The position numbers were made by a program, and so were the translations under genes. Source: Macrococcus armenti (GTDB lineage: Bacteria > Bacillota > Bacilli > Staphylococcales > Staphylococcaceae). Taken from it: a stretch of DNA of 64,000 nt. The stretch covers positions 930,001-994,000 of the forward strand of contig NZ_CP083608.1 of assembly GCF_020097135.1 (NCBI RefSeq). The letters are read 5' to 3'. Each line of letters opens with the position of its first letter. Within the stretch, counting starts at the first letter, position 1. The notes beneath the pieces are model-generated. The model searched no databases, had not been told where the DNA came from, and worked only from the letters and a program-made list of their open reading frames with translations. Below are positions 57,533-64,000 of the stretch, in pieces.

Positions 57533-57567
57533 AACAGAGAAAGGGCATTATTCCTTTCTCTGTTTTG
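57533..57567 (+). terminator. recA terminator
   Basis: A 12-bp perfect stem aacagagaaagg/cctttctctgtt with a 8-nt loop and a short T-run. Confidence 0.8.
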
Positions 57568-57648
57568 TAATGTATTTATAATAAAATTAATATTACAATA
57601 AATTGCGTAAAATATTGTAAATTTATATATTTAATTTTTTATGACTGC

Positions 57649-57677
57649 TTGACGAGTATACTACATAAACGTACAAT
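57649..57677 (+). promoter_or_regulatory. rny promoter
   Basis: TTGACG and TACAAT are separated by 17 nt, about 67 nt before the rny start. Confidence 0.6.
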
Positions 57678-57744
57678 TAATTTATATGAAGCCATTTCAT
57701 ATACTGTTTTATTGATATATAAAAGCAAATAAGGAGGTGTTTAT

Positions 57745-59304
57745 GTGAGCTTAACTATCCTCTTATACATTTTGCTTAGTATCATAGTCGGTGTTGCTAT
57801 TGGTTACTTTGTTGCAAAAAATATGTTGATGAATCAGCAAATACAAGCAAGAACAACTGCTGAACATATTGTAGCAGAAGCAAACAAAGAAGCTGAAAGT
57901 CTTAAGAAAGAGAAACTTCTTGAAGCAAAGGAAGAATATCAAAAACGAAGTGATCGTCTTGAAGAAGATTACAAAGATAGACGTTCTGAACTTGCCAGAC
58001 AAGAAGCAAGACTCCTTCAAAAAGAAGAAAACTTAGATCGTAAAAGCGACCTTTTAGACAAAAAGGATGATCTTTTAGAACAAAAAGAATCTAAAATTGA
58101 AGAAAAGCAACAGCAAGTAGATGCGTTAGAGCAAAGTGTTCAAGGTATCATAGCAAAACATGAACAGGAATTAACACGCATCTCCGGATTGACACAAGAA
58201 GAGGCGAAACAAGAAATTATTGATCAGGTTGAAGAAGAGTTAGCACATGATATTGCAGTCATGGTAAAAGAAAAAGAGCAGGAAGCAAAACAAAATGTCG
58301 ATAAAAAGGCAAAGATGCTTTTAGCTACAACAGTACAGCGATTAGCTGCTGAACATACTTCTGAATCTACAGTTTCTGTAATTAACCTTCCAAATGATGA
58401 GATGAAAGGTAGAATTATCGGTCGTGAAGGTCGAAACATCCGTACTTTAGAAACATTGACAGGTGTTGACTTAATCATCGATGATACGCCAGAAGCAGTT
58501 ATTTTATCAGGTTTTGATCCAATACGAAGAGAGATCGCAAAGACAGCACTGGAATCATTAGTGTCTGATGGTCGTATACATCCAGGACGCATTGAAGAAA
58601 TGGTCGAAAAAGCGAGAAAGTCAGTTGATGAAATTATCCGAGAAGCAGGCGAAGCTGCAACGTTCGAACTCGGAATACATAATTTACATCCTGATGTCGT
58701 AAAAATTCTTGGACGTATGAAATATCGTACAAGTTATGGCCAGAATGTGTTAAAACATTCAATTGAAGTTGCACATCTATCTGGTATGCTTGCAGCCGAA
58801 TTAGGTCAAGATGTAGCACTTGCAAAGCGTGCAGGTTTACTGCATGATATCGGGAAAGCGATCGATCACGAAGTAGAAGGTTCGCACGTTGAAATTGGTG
58901 TAGATCTTGCGAAAAAGTATCGCGAGCACCCTGTAGTGATAAATGCAATTCACTCACATCATGGAGATATAGAGCCAAATAGTATTATTTCAATTCTTGT
59001 GGCAGCTGCAGATGCTTTAAGTGCAGCACGTCCAGGTGCAAGACGTGAAACGTTAGAAAATTATGTACGACGTTTAGAACGTCTTGAAGAAATCTCAGAA
59101 AGTTATGATGGTGTTGAGAAATCATTTGCAATTCAGGCTGGTAGAGAAATTCGAATTATTGTAACTCCTGAAGAAGTCGATGATTTAAAAGCACATCGAA
59201 TCGCAAGAGATATAAAAAATCAGATTGAAGAAGAACTTCAATATCCTGGACATATAAAAGTTACTGTTGTACGTGAAATGCGTGCAGTAGAATACGCAAA
59301 ATAA
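57745..59304 (+). CDS. rny: ribonuclease Y
   Basis: This membrane-anchored endoribonuclease starts mRNA decay. Domains: one N-terminal membrane helix (about 3-22), a long coiled coil (25-200), a KH domain ([20 protein letters not shown]), and an HD domain ([19 protein letters not shown]) with the metal His-Asp pair. The length of 519 aa is standard. The start is GTG behind AAGGAGG. It has its own promoter and terminator. Confidence 0.97.
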   Translation: MSLTILLYILLSIIVGVAIGYFVAKNMLMNQQIQARTTAEHIVAEANKEAESLKKEKLLEAKEEYQKRSDRLEEDYKDRRSELARQEARLLQKEENLDRKSDLLDKKDDLLEQKESKIEEKQQQVDALEQSVQGIIAKHEQELTRISGLTQEEAKQEIIDQVEEELAHDIAVMVKEKEQEAKQNVDKKAKMLLATTVQRLAAEHTSESTVSVINLPNDEMKGRIIGREGRNIRTLETLTGVDLIIDDTPEAVILSGFDPIRREIAKTALESLVSDGRIHPGRIEEMVEKARKSVDEIIREAGEAATFELGIHNLHPDVVKILGRMKYRTSYGQNVLKHSIEVAHLSGMLAAELGQDVALAKRAGLLHDIGKAIDHEVEGSHVEIGVDLAKKYREHPVVINAIHSHHGDIEPNSIISILVAAADALSAARPGARRETLENYVRRLERLEEISESYDGVEKSFAIQAGREIRIIVTPEEVDDLKAHRIARDIKNQIEEELQYPGHIKVTVVREMRAVEYAK

Positions 59305-59308
59305 AAAT

Positions 59309-59337
59309 AGAAAGCGCATTTGCGCTTTCTATTTTTT
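59309..59337. terminator. bidirectional terminator between rny and the 60-aa gene
   Basis: A 10-bp stem agaaagcgca/tgcgctttct with Ts after it on the plus strand and a T-rich tract after it on the minus strand. Confidence 0.85.
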
Positions 59338-59518
59338 ACATTGTCGACCAGTATTGCATGATTGAAAGTCCGATTGAAAAAATGATACCACCGACAAGTG
59401 CAGATTTATATTTCGGACGTTGCTTTACTGTTCTGAATATATTGCTGATGCGGTCACATATTAAATATGTCGTAAAAAATACAATAAATAAAACGAGAGT
59501 AGTTCCTAAAGTATGCAT
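59336..59518 (-). CDS. small two-helix membrane protein
   Basis: A 60-aa protein on the minus strand has GAGGTGAT placed correctly before its ATG and a TATAAT-like box just before that, which argues for a real gene. Two hydrophobic helices (TLVLFIVFFTTYLI and SALVGGIIFSIGLSIM) are joined by a basic loop with RTVKQRPKYKS. It converges on rny and shares its terminator. The family is not recognised. Confidence 0.7.
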   Translation of the reverse strand: MHTLGTTLVLFIVFFTTYLICDRISNIFRTVKQRPKYKSALVGGIIFSIGLSIMQYWSTM

Positions 59519-59612
59519 ATTATCACCTCAATCTTATTATACGCATATAAATCATTTAATTCAGTTGAAATTTTCTATATAATAAAGACAAATAGAGTAG
59601 GGGTAGTGAATT

Positions 59613-60401
59613 ATGAGGATATTATTTATCGGAGACGTTGTAGGTGCAGTTGGGCGAAACATGTTAAGTGAATACTTACCACAATTAAAGAAAAAGTATG
59701 CACCGAATATTACGATTGTAAATGGTGAAAATGCCGCACATGGACGTGGTATAAATGAAAAGATATTTAAAGAAATGATGACACTTGGCGTTGATTGTGT
59801 AACGATGGGGAATCATACATATGGTGTACGTGATAGTTATGACTTATTAAACAGCAGCAATAAAATCATTCGTCCTGCTAATTTTCCTGATGCAGCACCA
59901 GGTAAAGGGATGGAAATAATTAAATTTAACGATAAAAAAATAGCAGTAATCAATTTGCAGGGCCGTGCATTTATGATGCAAAGTGACTGCCCGTTTAAGA
60001 AGTTTGATGCACTCTATGAAATTGCGAAACAGGAAACGGATTATATATTTGTAGACTTCCATGCAGAAACGACGAGTGAAAAAGGGGCATTCGGCTATTA
60101 TGCAGATGGTCGTGCAAGTATTGTCGTCGGAACGCATACACATATTCAGACAAGTGATAGCAGAATTCTACCGAATGGGACTGCATTTATTACGGATGTA
60201 GGTATGACTGGGTTTTATGATGGAATACTCGGAATTAACAAAGATGAAGTCATCCATCGATTTTTAACCGGGATGCCTGTAAAGCATGTCGTTCCCGATA
60301 GTGGCCGTGGGGTATTAAGTGGTATATATGCTGAACTGAAATCTGACGGAACTGCAAAGAAAATAGAACGTATTTTAATTAATGAAGATCATCCATTATA
60401 A
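59613..60401 (+). CDS. ymdB: YmdB-type metallophosphoesterase
   Basis: This 262-aa dimetal phosphodiesterase hydrolyses 2',3'-cyclic AMP in vitro and affects biofilm and sporulation decisions in B. subtilis. IGDVVGAVGR at the N-terminus, NGENAAHGRGI, TMGNHTYG and GTHTHIQTSD hold the metal ligands. The start is ATG after a weak GGGGTAG. It lies downstream of rny, as in related genomes. Confidence 0.93.
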   Translation: MRILFIGDVVGAVGRNMLSEYLPQLKKKYAPNITIVNGENAAHGRGINEKIFKEMMTLGVDCVTMGNHTYGVRDSYDLLNSSNKIIRPANFPDAAPGKGMEIIKFNDKKIAVINLQGRAFMMQSDCPFKKFDALYEIAKQETDYIFVDFHAETTSEKGAFGYYADGRASIVVGTHTHIQTSDSRILPNGTAFITDVGMTGFYDGILGINKDEVIHRFLTGMPVKHVVPDSGRGVLSGIYAELKSDGTAKKIERILINEDHPL

Positions 60402-60412
60402 GGAGCAACATC

Positions 60413-60907
60413 ATGTTAAAGAAAAAAGAATTGACTAAACATACAATTCAAAATGAATATTATAATTATATAGCGTTAGAAAGATTTGATTACGATATGA
60501 TTATGCATTTTTATCAGGTAGTTCCTGAAGGTATTGTAAAACAATGTTCACTCATTATGTCGATGATAAGCGCGAAATTAATAAGTGAATCTTTAGCAGC
60601 GTCGATTGAAGATTTTGAAGATGAAATTATGGATATTAAGACATATCGCTCTGAGTTGTATAACACAAAGACACCAATTTGTGAGTTAGAAAAAACATTG
60701 AAATATGTCAATAACATCGTCGTGAACTTTAATCATATTTCATTTTTACTGGAACTTTACTATGAAGGTCCGGATAAGGATGAGCAAGTTGCGAATATAA
60801 TATTAAGTCCTGAATTGACGAAATATTTATATTCAAAAATTAATGCTGTTGTATATGCGTACGAAACACAATATGGTGAAATTAACTTAAAGGATTATCT
60901 CGTTTAA
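60413..60907 (+). CDS. hypothetical protein between ymdB and korA
   Basis: A 164-aa mainly helical, acidic cytoplasmic protein starts at ATG behind AAGGAG, 11 bp after ymdB, so it is probably cotranscribed. Segments such as HFYQVVPEGIVKQCSLIMSM and FNHISFLLELYYEGPDKDEQ show no motif that I recognise. A terminator follows. Confidence 0.75.
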   Translation: MLKKKELTKHTIQNEYYNYIALERFDYDMIMHFYQVVPEGIVKQCSLIMSMISAKLISESLAASIEDFEDEIMDIKTYRSELYNTKTPICELEKTLKYVNNIVVNFNHISFLLELYYEGPDKDEQVANIILSPELTKYLYSKINAVVYAYETQYGEINLKDYLV

Positions 60908-60941
60908 TTATCGGCCATTCGACTGATTTTTATGCAAAATG

Positions 60942-60971
60942 CCTATGTCTGTTATATAGACATAGGTTTTT
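60942..60971 (+). terminator. ymdB unit terminator
   Basis: A 9-bp perfect stem cctatgtct/agacatagg followed by TTTTTCT. Confidence 0.85.
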
Positions 60972-61010
60972 CTGTTATATTAGAGATAGTTAAATTAGGG
61001 AGGAATTGTT

Positions 61011-62744
61011 TTGAAGACACAAATTTCTTGGAAAGTCGGCGGTCAGCAAGGTGAAGGTATTGAAAGTACTGGAGAAATATTTTCAACGGCACTCAACCGT
61101 TTAGGCTATTACTTATATGGATATCGTCATTTCTCATCACGTATTAAAGGTGGTCATACTAACAATAAAATTCGTGTATCTACGACACCTGTATATGCGA
61201 TAAGTGATGATCTAGATATCCTTGTTGCATTTGATCAGGAGACAATTGATTTAAATTATCATGAATTAACAGATGAAGGGATTATTCTTGCAGATAGTAA
61301 GTTTGATCCGGTAGCACCTGAAGATTATAAAGGTGCATTTATCAGCATGGGCTTTACCGAAATAGCGAAAGAACTTGGAACGGCATTAATGAAAAATATG
61401 GTTGCAGTCGGTGCAACAGCGAACTTAATCGGTGTAGATTTAAAACATTTTGAAGTGCTTGTTGATGATTTATTCGCAAAAAAAGGCGAAAAGATTTGTG
61501 CATTAAATAAAGAAGCGCTTCATAAAGGATTTGCGGAAATTGAAAGCCACACGGAATTAACATCTGATTTTAAATTAGAACCGTCAACAGAAGCGGGTCA
61601 TTTATTTATGATTGGTAACGAAGCGATTTCACTTGGCGCATTAGCAGGTGGTGCTCGATTTATGGCTGCTTACCCGATTACACCGGCGAGTGAAATTATG
61701 GAGTATATGATTGATAAATTGCCACGCTTTGGTGGAACCGTTATACAGACAGAAGATGAAATTGCAGCAGCAGTGATGGCAATAGGTGTGAACTATGCAG
61801 GCGTACGTGCATTTACAGCATCAAGTGGTCCTGGATTATCATTAATGATGGAAGCAATCGGACTTAGTGGTATGACAGAGCAGCCATTAGTAATCGTAAA
61901 TACGATGCGTGGTGGTCCTTCAACAGGATTACCAACGAAGCAGGAGCAATCGGACTTAATGCAGATGATTTATGGCACACATGGTGAGATTCCGAAAATT
62001 GTGCTTGCCCCAACTACAGCAGAAGATGCGTTTTATTTAACAAATGAAGCATTTAACTTAGCTGAAATTTATCAATGCCCTGTTATTATTTTAAGTGATT
62101 TACAATTGTCACTCGGTAAACAGACAGTACCAGTACTGGATTATACAAAAATAAATATTGACCGTGGTGCACTCGTTACTGAAGTTGAAGCAAGTGAAGA
62201 TAAAGCTTACTTCAAACGATATGCAGTAACAGAAAGCGGTATTTCTCCTCGAACGATTCCTGGAGTTAAAAATGGTATTCACCACGTAACAGGTGTTGAA
62301 CATAACGAAGAAGGTAAACCGAGCGAATCACCTGTGAATCGTGCTAAGCAAATGGAAAAACGCATGCGCAAACTGGAAAAATTAAAGATAAATGAACCAG
62401 TCGTTTATCATAAACATCATGATATATCTGATGTATTAGTTATCGGATATATTTCAACGTACGGTGCAATAGATGAAGCAATCAGCAGAGTGGACGGTAA
62501 AGTGAATCAGCTCCATATAAAACAGCTCCATCCATTCCCTGCTGAAGAAGTACAAAATGCAATCGATAATGCGAAGAAAGTTATTGTTGTAGAGCATAAC
62601 TTTAATGGACAGCTCGGACAAATTATTAAGATGAATACACATCATCAAGGTAAGCTGATTCAAATGAGTAAATATGATGGCACACCATATTTACCACATG
62701 AAATTGAAGCGAAAATCAATGCAACTTTAAAGGAGTTAATATAG
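61011..62744 (+). CDS. korA: 2-oxoacid:ferredoxin oxidoreductase subunit alpha (KorA type)
   Basis: This subunit, with KorB, oxidatively decarboxylates a 2-oxoacid (probably 2-oxoglutarate) to the acyl-CoA with ferredoxin as acceptor. It is a fusion: the gamma-like domain comes first (about 1-190, GGQQGEGIESTGEIF, FSSRIKGGHTNNKIR), then the alpha pyrimidine-binding domain (GGARFMAAYPITPASEIMEY). The length is 577 aa. The start is TTG behind AGGGAGGA. The next gene starts directly after its stop. Confidence 0.93.
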   Translation: MKTQISWKVGGQQGEGIESTGEIFSTALNRLGYYLYGYRHFSSRIKGGHTNNKIRVSTTPVYAISDDLDILVAFDQETIDLNYHELTDEGIILADSKFDPVAPEDYKGAFISMGFTEIAKELGTALMKNMVAVGATANLIGVDLKHFEVLVDDLFAKKGEKICALNKEALHKGFAEIESHTELTSDFKLEPSTEAGHLFMIGNEAISLGALAGGARFMAAYPITPASEIMEYMIDKLPRFGGTVIQTEDEIAAAVMAIGVNYAGVRAFTASSGPGLSLMMEAIGLSGMTEQPLVIVNTMRGGPSTGLPTKQEQSDLMQMIYGTHGEIPKIVLAPTTAEDAFYLTNEAFNLAEIYQCPVIILSDLQLSLGKQTVPVLDYTKINIDRGALVTEVEASEDKAYFKRYAVTESGISPRTIPGVKNGIHHVTGVEHNEEGKPSESPVNRAKQMEKRMRKLEKLKINEPVVYHKHHDISDVLVIGYISTYGAIDEAISRVDGKVNQLHIKQLHPFPAEEVQNAIDNAKKVIVVEHNFNGQLGQIIKMNTHHQGKLIQMSKYDGTPYLPHEIEAKINATLKELI

Positions 62745-63608
62745 ATGGCAACATTTAAAGATTTCAGAAATAATGTGAAACCGAACTGGTGTCCTGGATG
62801 TGGAGACTTCTCAGTACAAGCTGCGATTCAAAAAGCATGTGCAAATATTGGCCTTGAGCCAGAACAACTTGCATTAATTACAGGTATCGGTTGTTCAGGA
62901 CGTTTATCAGGATATGTGAATTCATACGGCGTCCATTCTATTCATGGACGTGCATTACCAATGGCACAAGGTGTGAAGATGGCAAATCAGGAGTTGACAG
63001 TAATCGCTTCTGGTGGTGATGGAGACGGATTTGCGATTGGAATGGGACATACAATTCATGCACTGCGTCGTAATATCGATATCACATACATCGTTATGGA
63101 CAATCAAATTTATGGCTTAACGAAAGGTCAGACATCACCGAGCTCTGCACATGGGTTCGTAACAAAAACAACGCCTAAAGGGTCAATCGAAAAACACGTT
63201 TCACCACTTGAACTTGCATTAGCGAGTGGGGCAACATTTGTTGCGCAAAGTTTCTCAAGTGATATTAAAGATTTAACTGCGATTATCGAAGCGGCAGTCA
63301 ATCATAAAGGGTTTTCATTCGTAAATGTATTCTCACCATGTGTGACGTACAATAAAGTGAATACGTACGATTGGTTTAAAGAAAACTTAACGAAATTATC
63401 AGATATTGATGGATATGATTATAAAAATAAACAACTTGCTATGAATACTGTACATGAGCATAATGGACTTGTAACAGGTATTGTGTATCAGGATACAGAA
63501 GCACCGACATACGAGTCACAAATCGAAGGATATAGTGACAACTTAACGAAGGCAGATTTAAACATTAAGCAGGAAGAATTTGATGCATTAATGGCGCAAT
63601 TTAAATAA
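62745..63608 (+). CDS. korB: 2-oxoacid:ferredoxin oxidoreductase subunit beta (KorB type)
   Basis: The thiamine diphosphate-binding beta subunit, 287 aa. NWCPGCGDFSVQAA at the N-terminus carries the conserved Cys pair for the iron-sulfur site. The TPP/Mg motif runs through SGGDGDGFAIG to MDNQIYGLTKGQ. The start is ATG immediately after the korA stop. The TPP-dependent enzyme is followed by a TPP riboswitch and a transporter gene; this may be a coincidence of position. Confidence 0.94.
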   Translation: MATFKDFRNNVKPNWCPGCGDFSVQAAIQKACANIGLEPEQLALITGIGCSGRLSGYVNSYGVHSIHGRALPMAQGVKMANQELTVIASGGDGDGFAIGMGHTIHALRRNIDITYIVMDNQIYGLTKGQTSPSSAHGFVTKTTPKGSIEKHVSPLELALASGATFVAQSFSSDIKDLTAIIEAAVNHKGFSFVNVFSPCVTYNKVNTYDWFKENLTKLSDIDGYDYKNKQLAMNTVHEHNGLVTGIVYQDTEAPTYESQIEGYSDNLTKADLNIKQEEFDALMAQFK

Positions 63609-63694
63609 AACTTAATAATATAGTATAAATGGTGTACATTCATTAATATAAAACTGTTATACTGAGTTAGAACAAAATAAATTAACTATAAACA

Positions 63695-63772
63695 CTAGGG
63701 GAGTTACTCTGAGAATGGATCCGTCCTAAACCCTTATATACCTGATCTGGGTGAAACCAGCGTAGGGAAGTG
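63695..63772 (+). promoter_or_regulatory. TPP riboswitch (THI element)
   Basis: The THI-box hallmarks are present in order: ctaggggagt, CTGAGA at 63709, then ACCCTTATATACCTGATCTG and GGTGAAACCAGCGTAGGGAA ending in GTG. It senses thiamine diphosphate. TATACT near 63659 could be the -10 of its promoter; the -35 is poor. Bases 63609-63694 hold no gene. Confidence 0.95.
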
Positions 63773-63780
63773 CCAATCGA

Positions 63781-63809
63781 CACAACCTGCAGTCAGGTTG
63801 TGTTTTTTT
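63781..63809 (+). terminator. riboswitch-controlled terminator
   Basis: A 9-bp perfect stem cacaacctg/caggttgtg with a CAGT loop and seven Ts, 8 nt after the aptamer. It is placed to stop transcription when TPP is bound. Confidence 0.88.
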
Positions 63810-63819
63810 GGAGGCTAAT

Positions 63820-64000
63820 ATGAATCAAAAGTTATTATTAAGTACAAGTTGTGTTATTTTACTGGCAGGTTGTGGCGATAAAGCTGCAGATAAAGGTAAA
63901 GACTCAAAAAATGAAAAAGTAACTATCATGCTGGATTGGACGCCGAATACGAATCATACAGGATTATATGTGGCACAGAAGAAAGGTTACTTTAAAAAAC
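63820..64000 (+). CDS. thiamin-precursor ABC transporter lipoprotein (ThiY-like), 5' part
   Basis: The gene runs off the window; 60 codons are visible. The start is ATG behind TTGGAGG. A lipoprotein signal ends in LLAGC, so the mature protein would be anchored by its Cys. After a Lys/Asp linker comes [20 protein letters not shown] and KKGYFKK, the start of NMT1/THI5-like proteins such as ThiY, which bind pyrimidine precursors of thiamin. The TPP riboswitch upstream supports that role. Confidence 0.88.
   Translation, partial: MNQKLLLSTSCVILLAGCGDKAADKGKDSKNEKVTIMLDWTPNTNHTGLYVAQKKGYFKK

Noticed and set aside
58224-58978. Two frames of 114 and 122 codons on the minus strand inside rny
   Set aside because: They are opposite the conserved KH and HD regions and lack start signals.
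59358-59582. 74-codon plus-strand frame between rny and ymdB
   Set aside because: It has no ribosome site and is the antisense of the better supported 60-aa minus-strand membrane protein.
1-64000. tRNA or rRNA genes
   Set aside because: I saw no cloverleaf with a terminal CCA or conserved T-loop, and no rRNA sequence on either strand.

Overview
This window is a low-GC Firmicutes chromosome segment. Its conserved gene order, dprA-topA-trmFO-xerC-hslVU-codY-rpsB-tsf-pyrH-frr-uppS-cdsA-dxr-rseP-proS-polC-rimP-nusA-ylxR-ylxQ-infB-(insert)-rbfA-(ica)-truB-ribF-rpsO-pnp-rnjB-ftsK-ymfCFHIKM-pgsA-recA-rny-ymdB-korAB, is the Staphylococcaceae order. The proteins are close to those of Staphylococcus, but three features differ from S. 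aureus: an M16 peptidase gene sits after pnp, cinA is missing between pgsA and recA, and a thiamin-type transporter follows korB. I favour Macrococcus or a near relative; the sequence alone cannot settle the genus.

Region by region. 1-17.8 kb holds DNA uptake and topology genes, tRNA modification, Xer recombination, the HslVU protease, CodY, S2/EF-Ts, UMP kinase, ribosome recycling, and undecaprenyl, CDP-diacylglycerol and isoprenoid synthesis, then RseP and ProS. 17.8-26.5 kb holds polC and the nusA-infB operon. 26.46-35.50 kb is an integrative element inserted at the 3' end of infB. It is bounded by perfect 79-bp direct repeats that reproduce the last 78 nt of infB plus one base. It carries a tyrosine integrase, a broken plasmid Rep_3 initiator, a candidate free-standing RNA, several DNA-binding proteins, an HNH endonuclease, a second short tyrosine recombinase and unrecognised cargo. 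35.7-39.9 kb holds rbfA and a complete icaADBC operon without icaR. 39.9-63.6 kb returns to the housekeeping backbone: pseudouridine and flavin synthesis, S15, PNPase, RNase J2, FtsK/SpoIIIE, the ymf cluster, PgsA, RecA, RNase Y, YmdB and 2-oxoacid:ferredoxin oxidoreductase. The window ends in a TPP riboswitch with its terminator and the 5' end of a ThiY-like lipoprotein gene.

How the parts work together. RNA decay is heavily represented (PNPase, RNase J2, RNase Y), as are translation factors (IF-2, RbfA, RimP, S2, S15, EF-Ts, RRF), envelope precursor synthesis (UppS, CdsA, PgsA, Dxr) and DNA maintenance (RecA behind a LexA-type box, XerC, PolC, FtsK, TopA). The most unusual part is the infB element. 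It looks like a plasmid-derived mobile island with paired inverted repeats at several promoters, some of which may be regulatory switches. Its cargo proteins match no family I can name.
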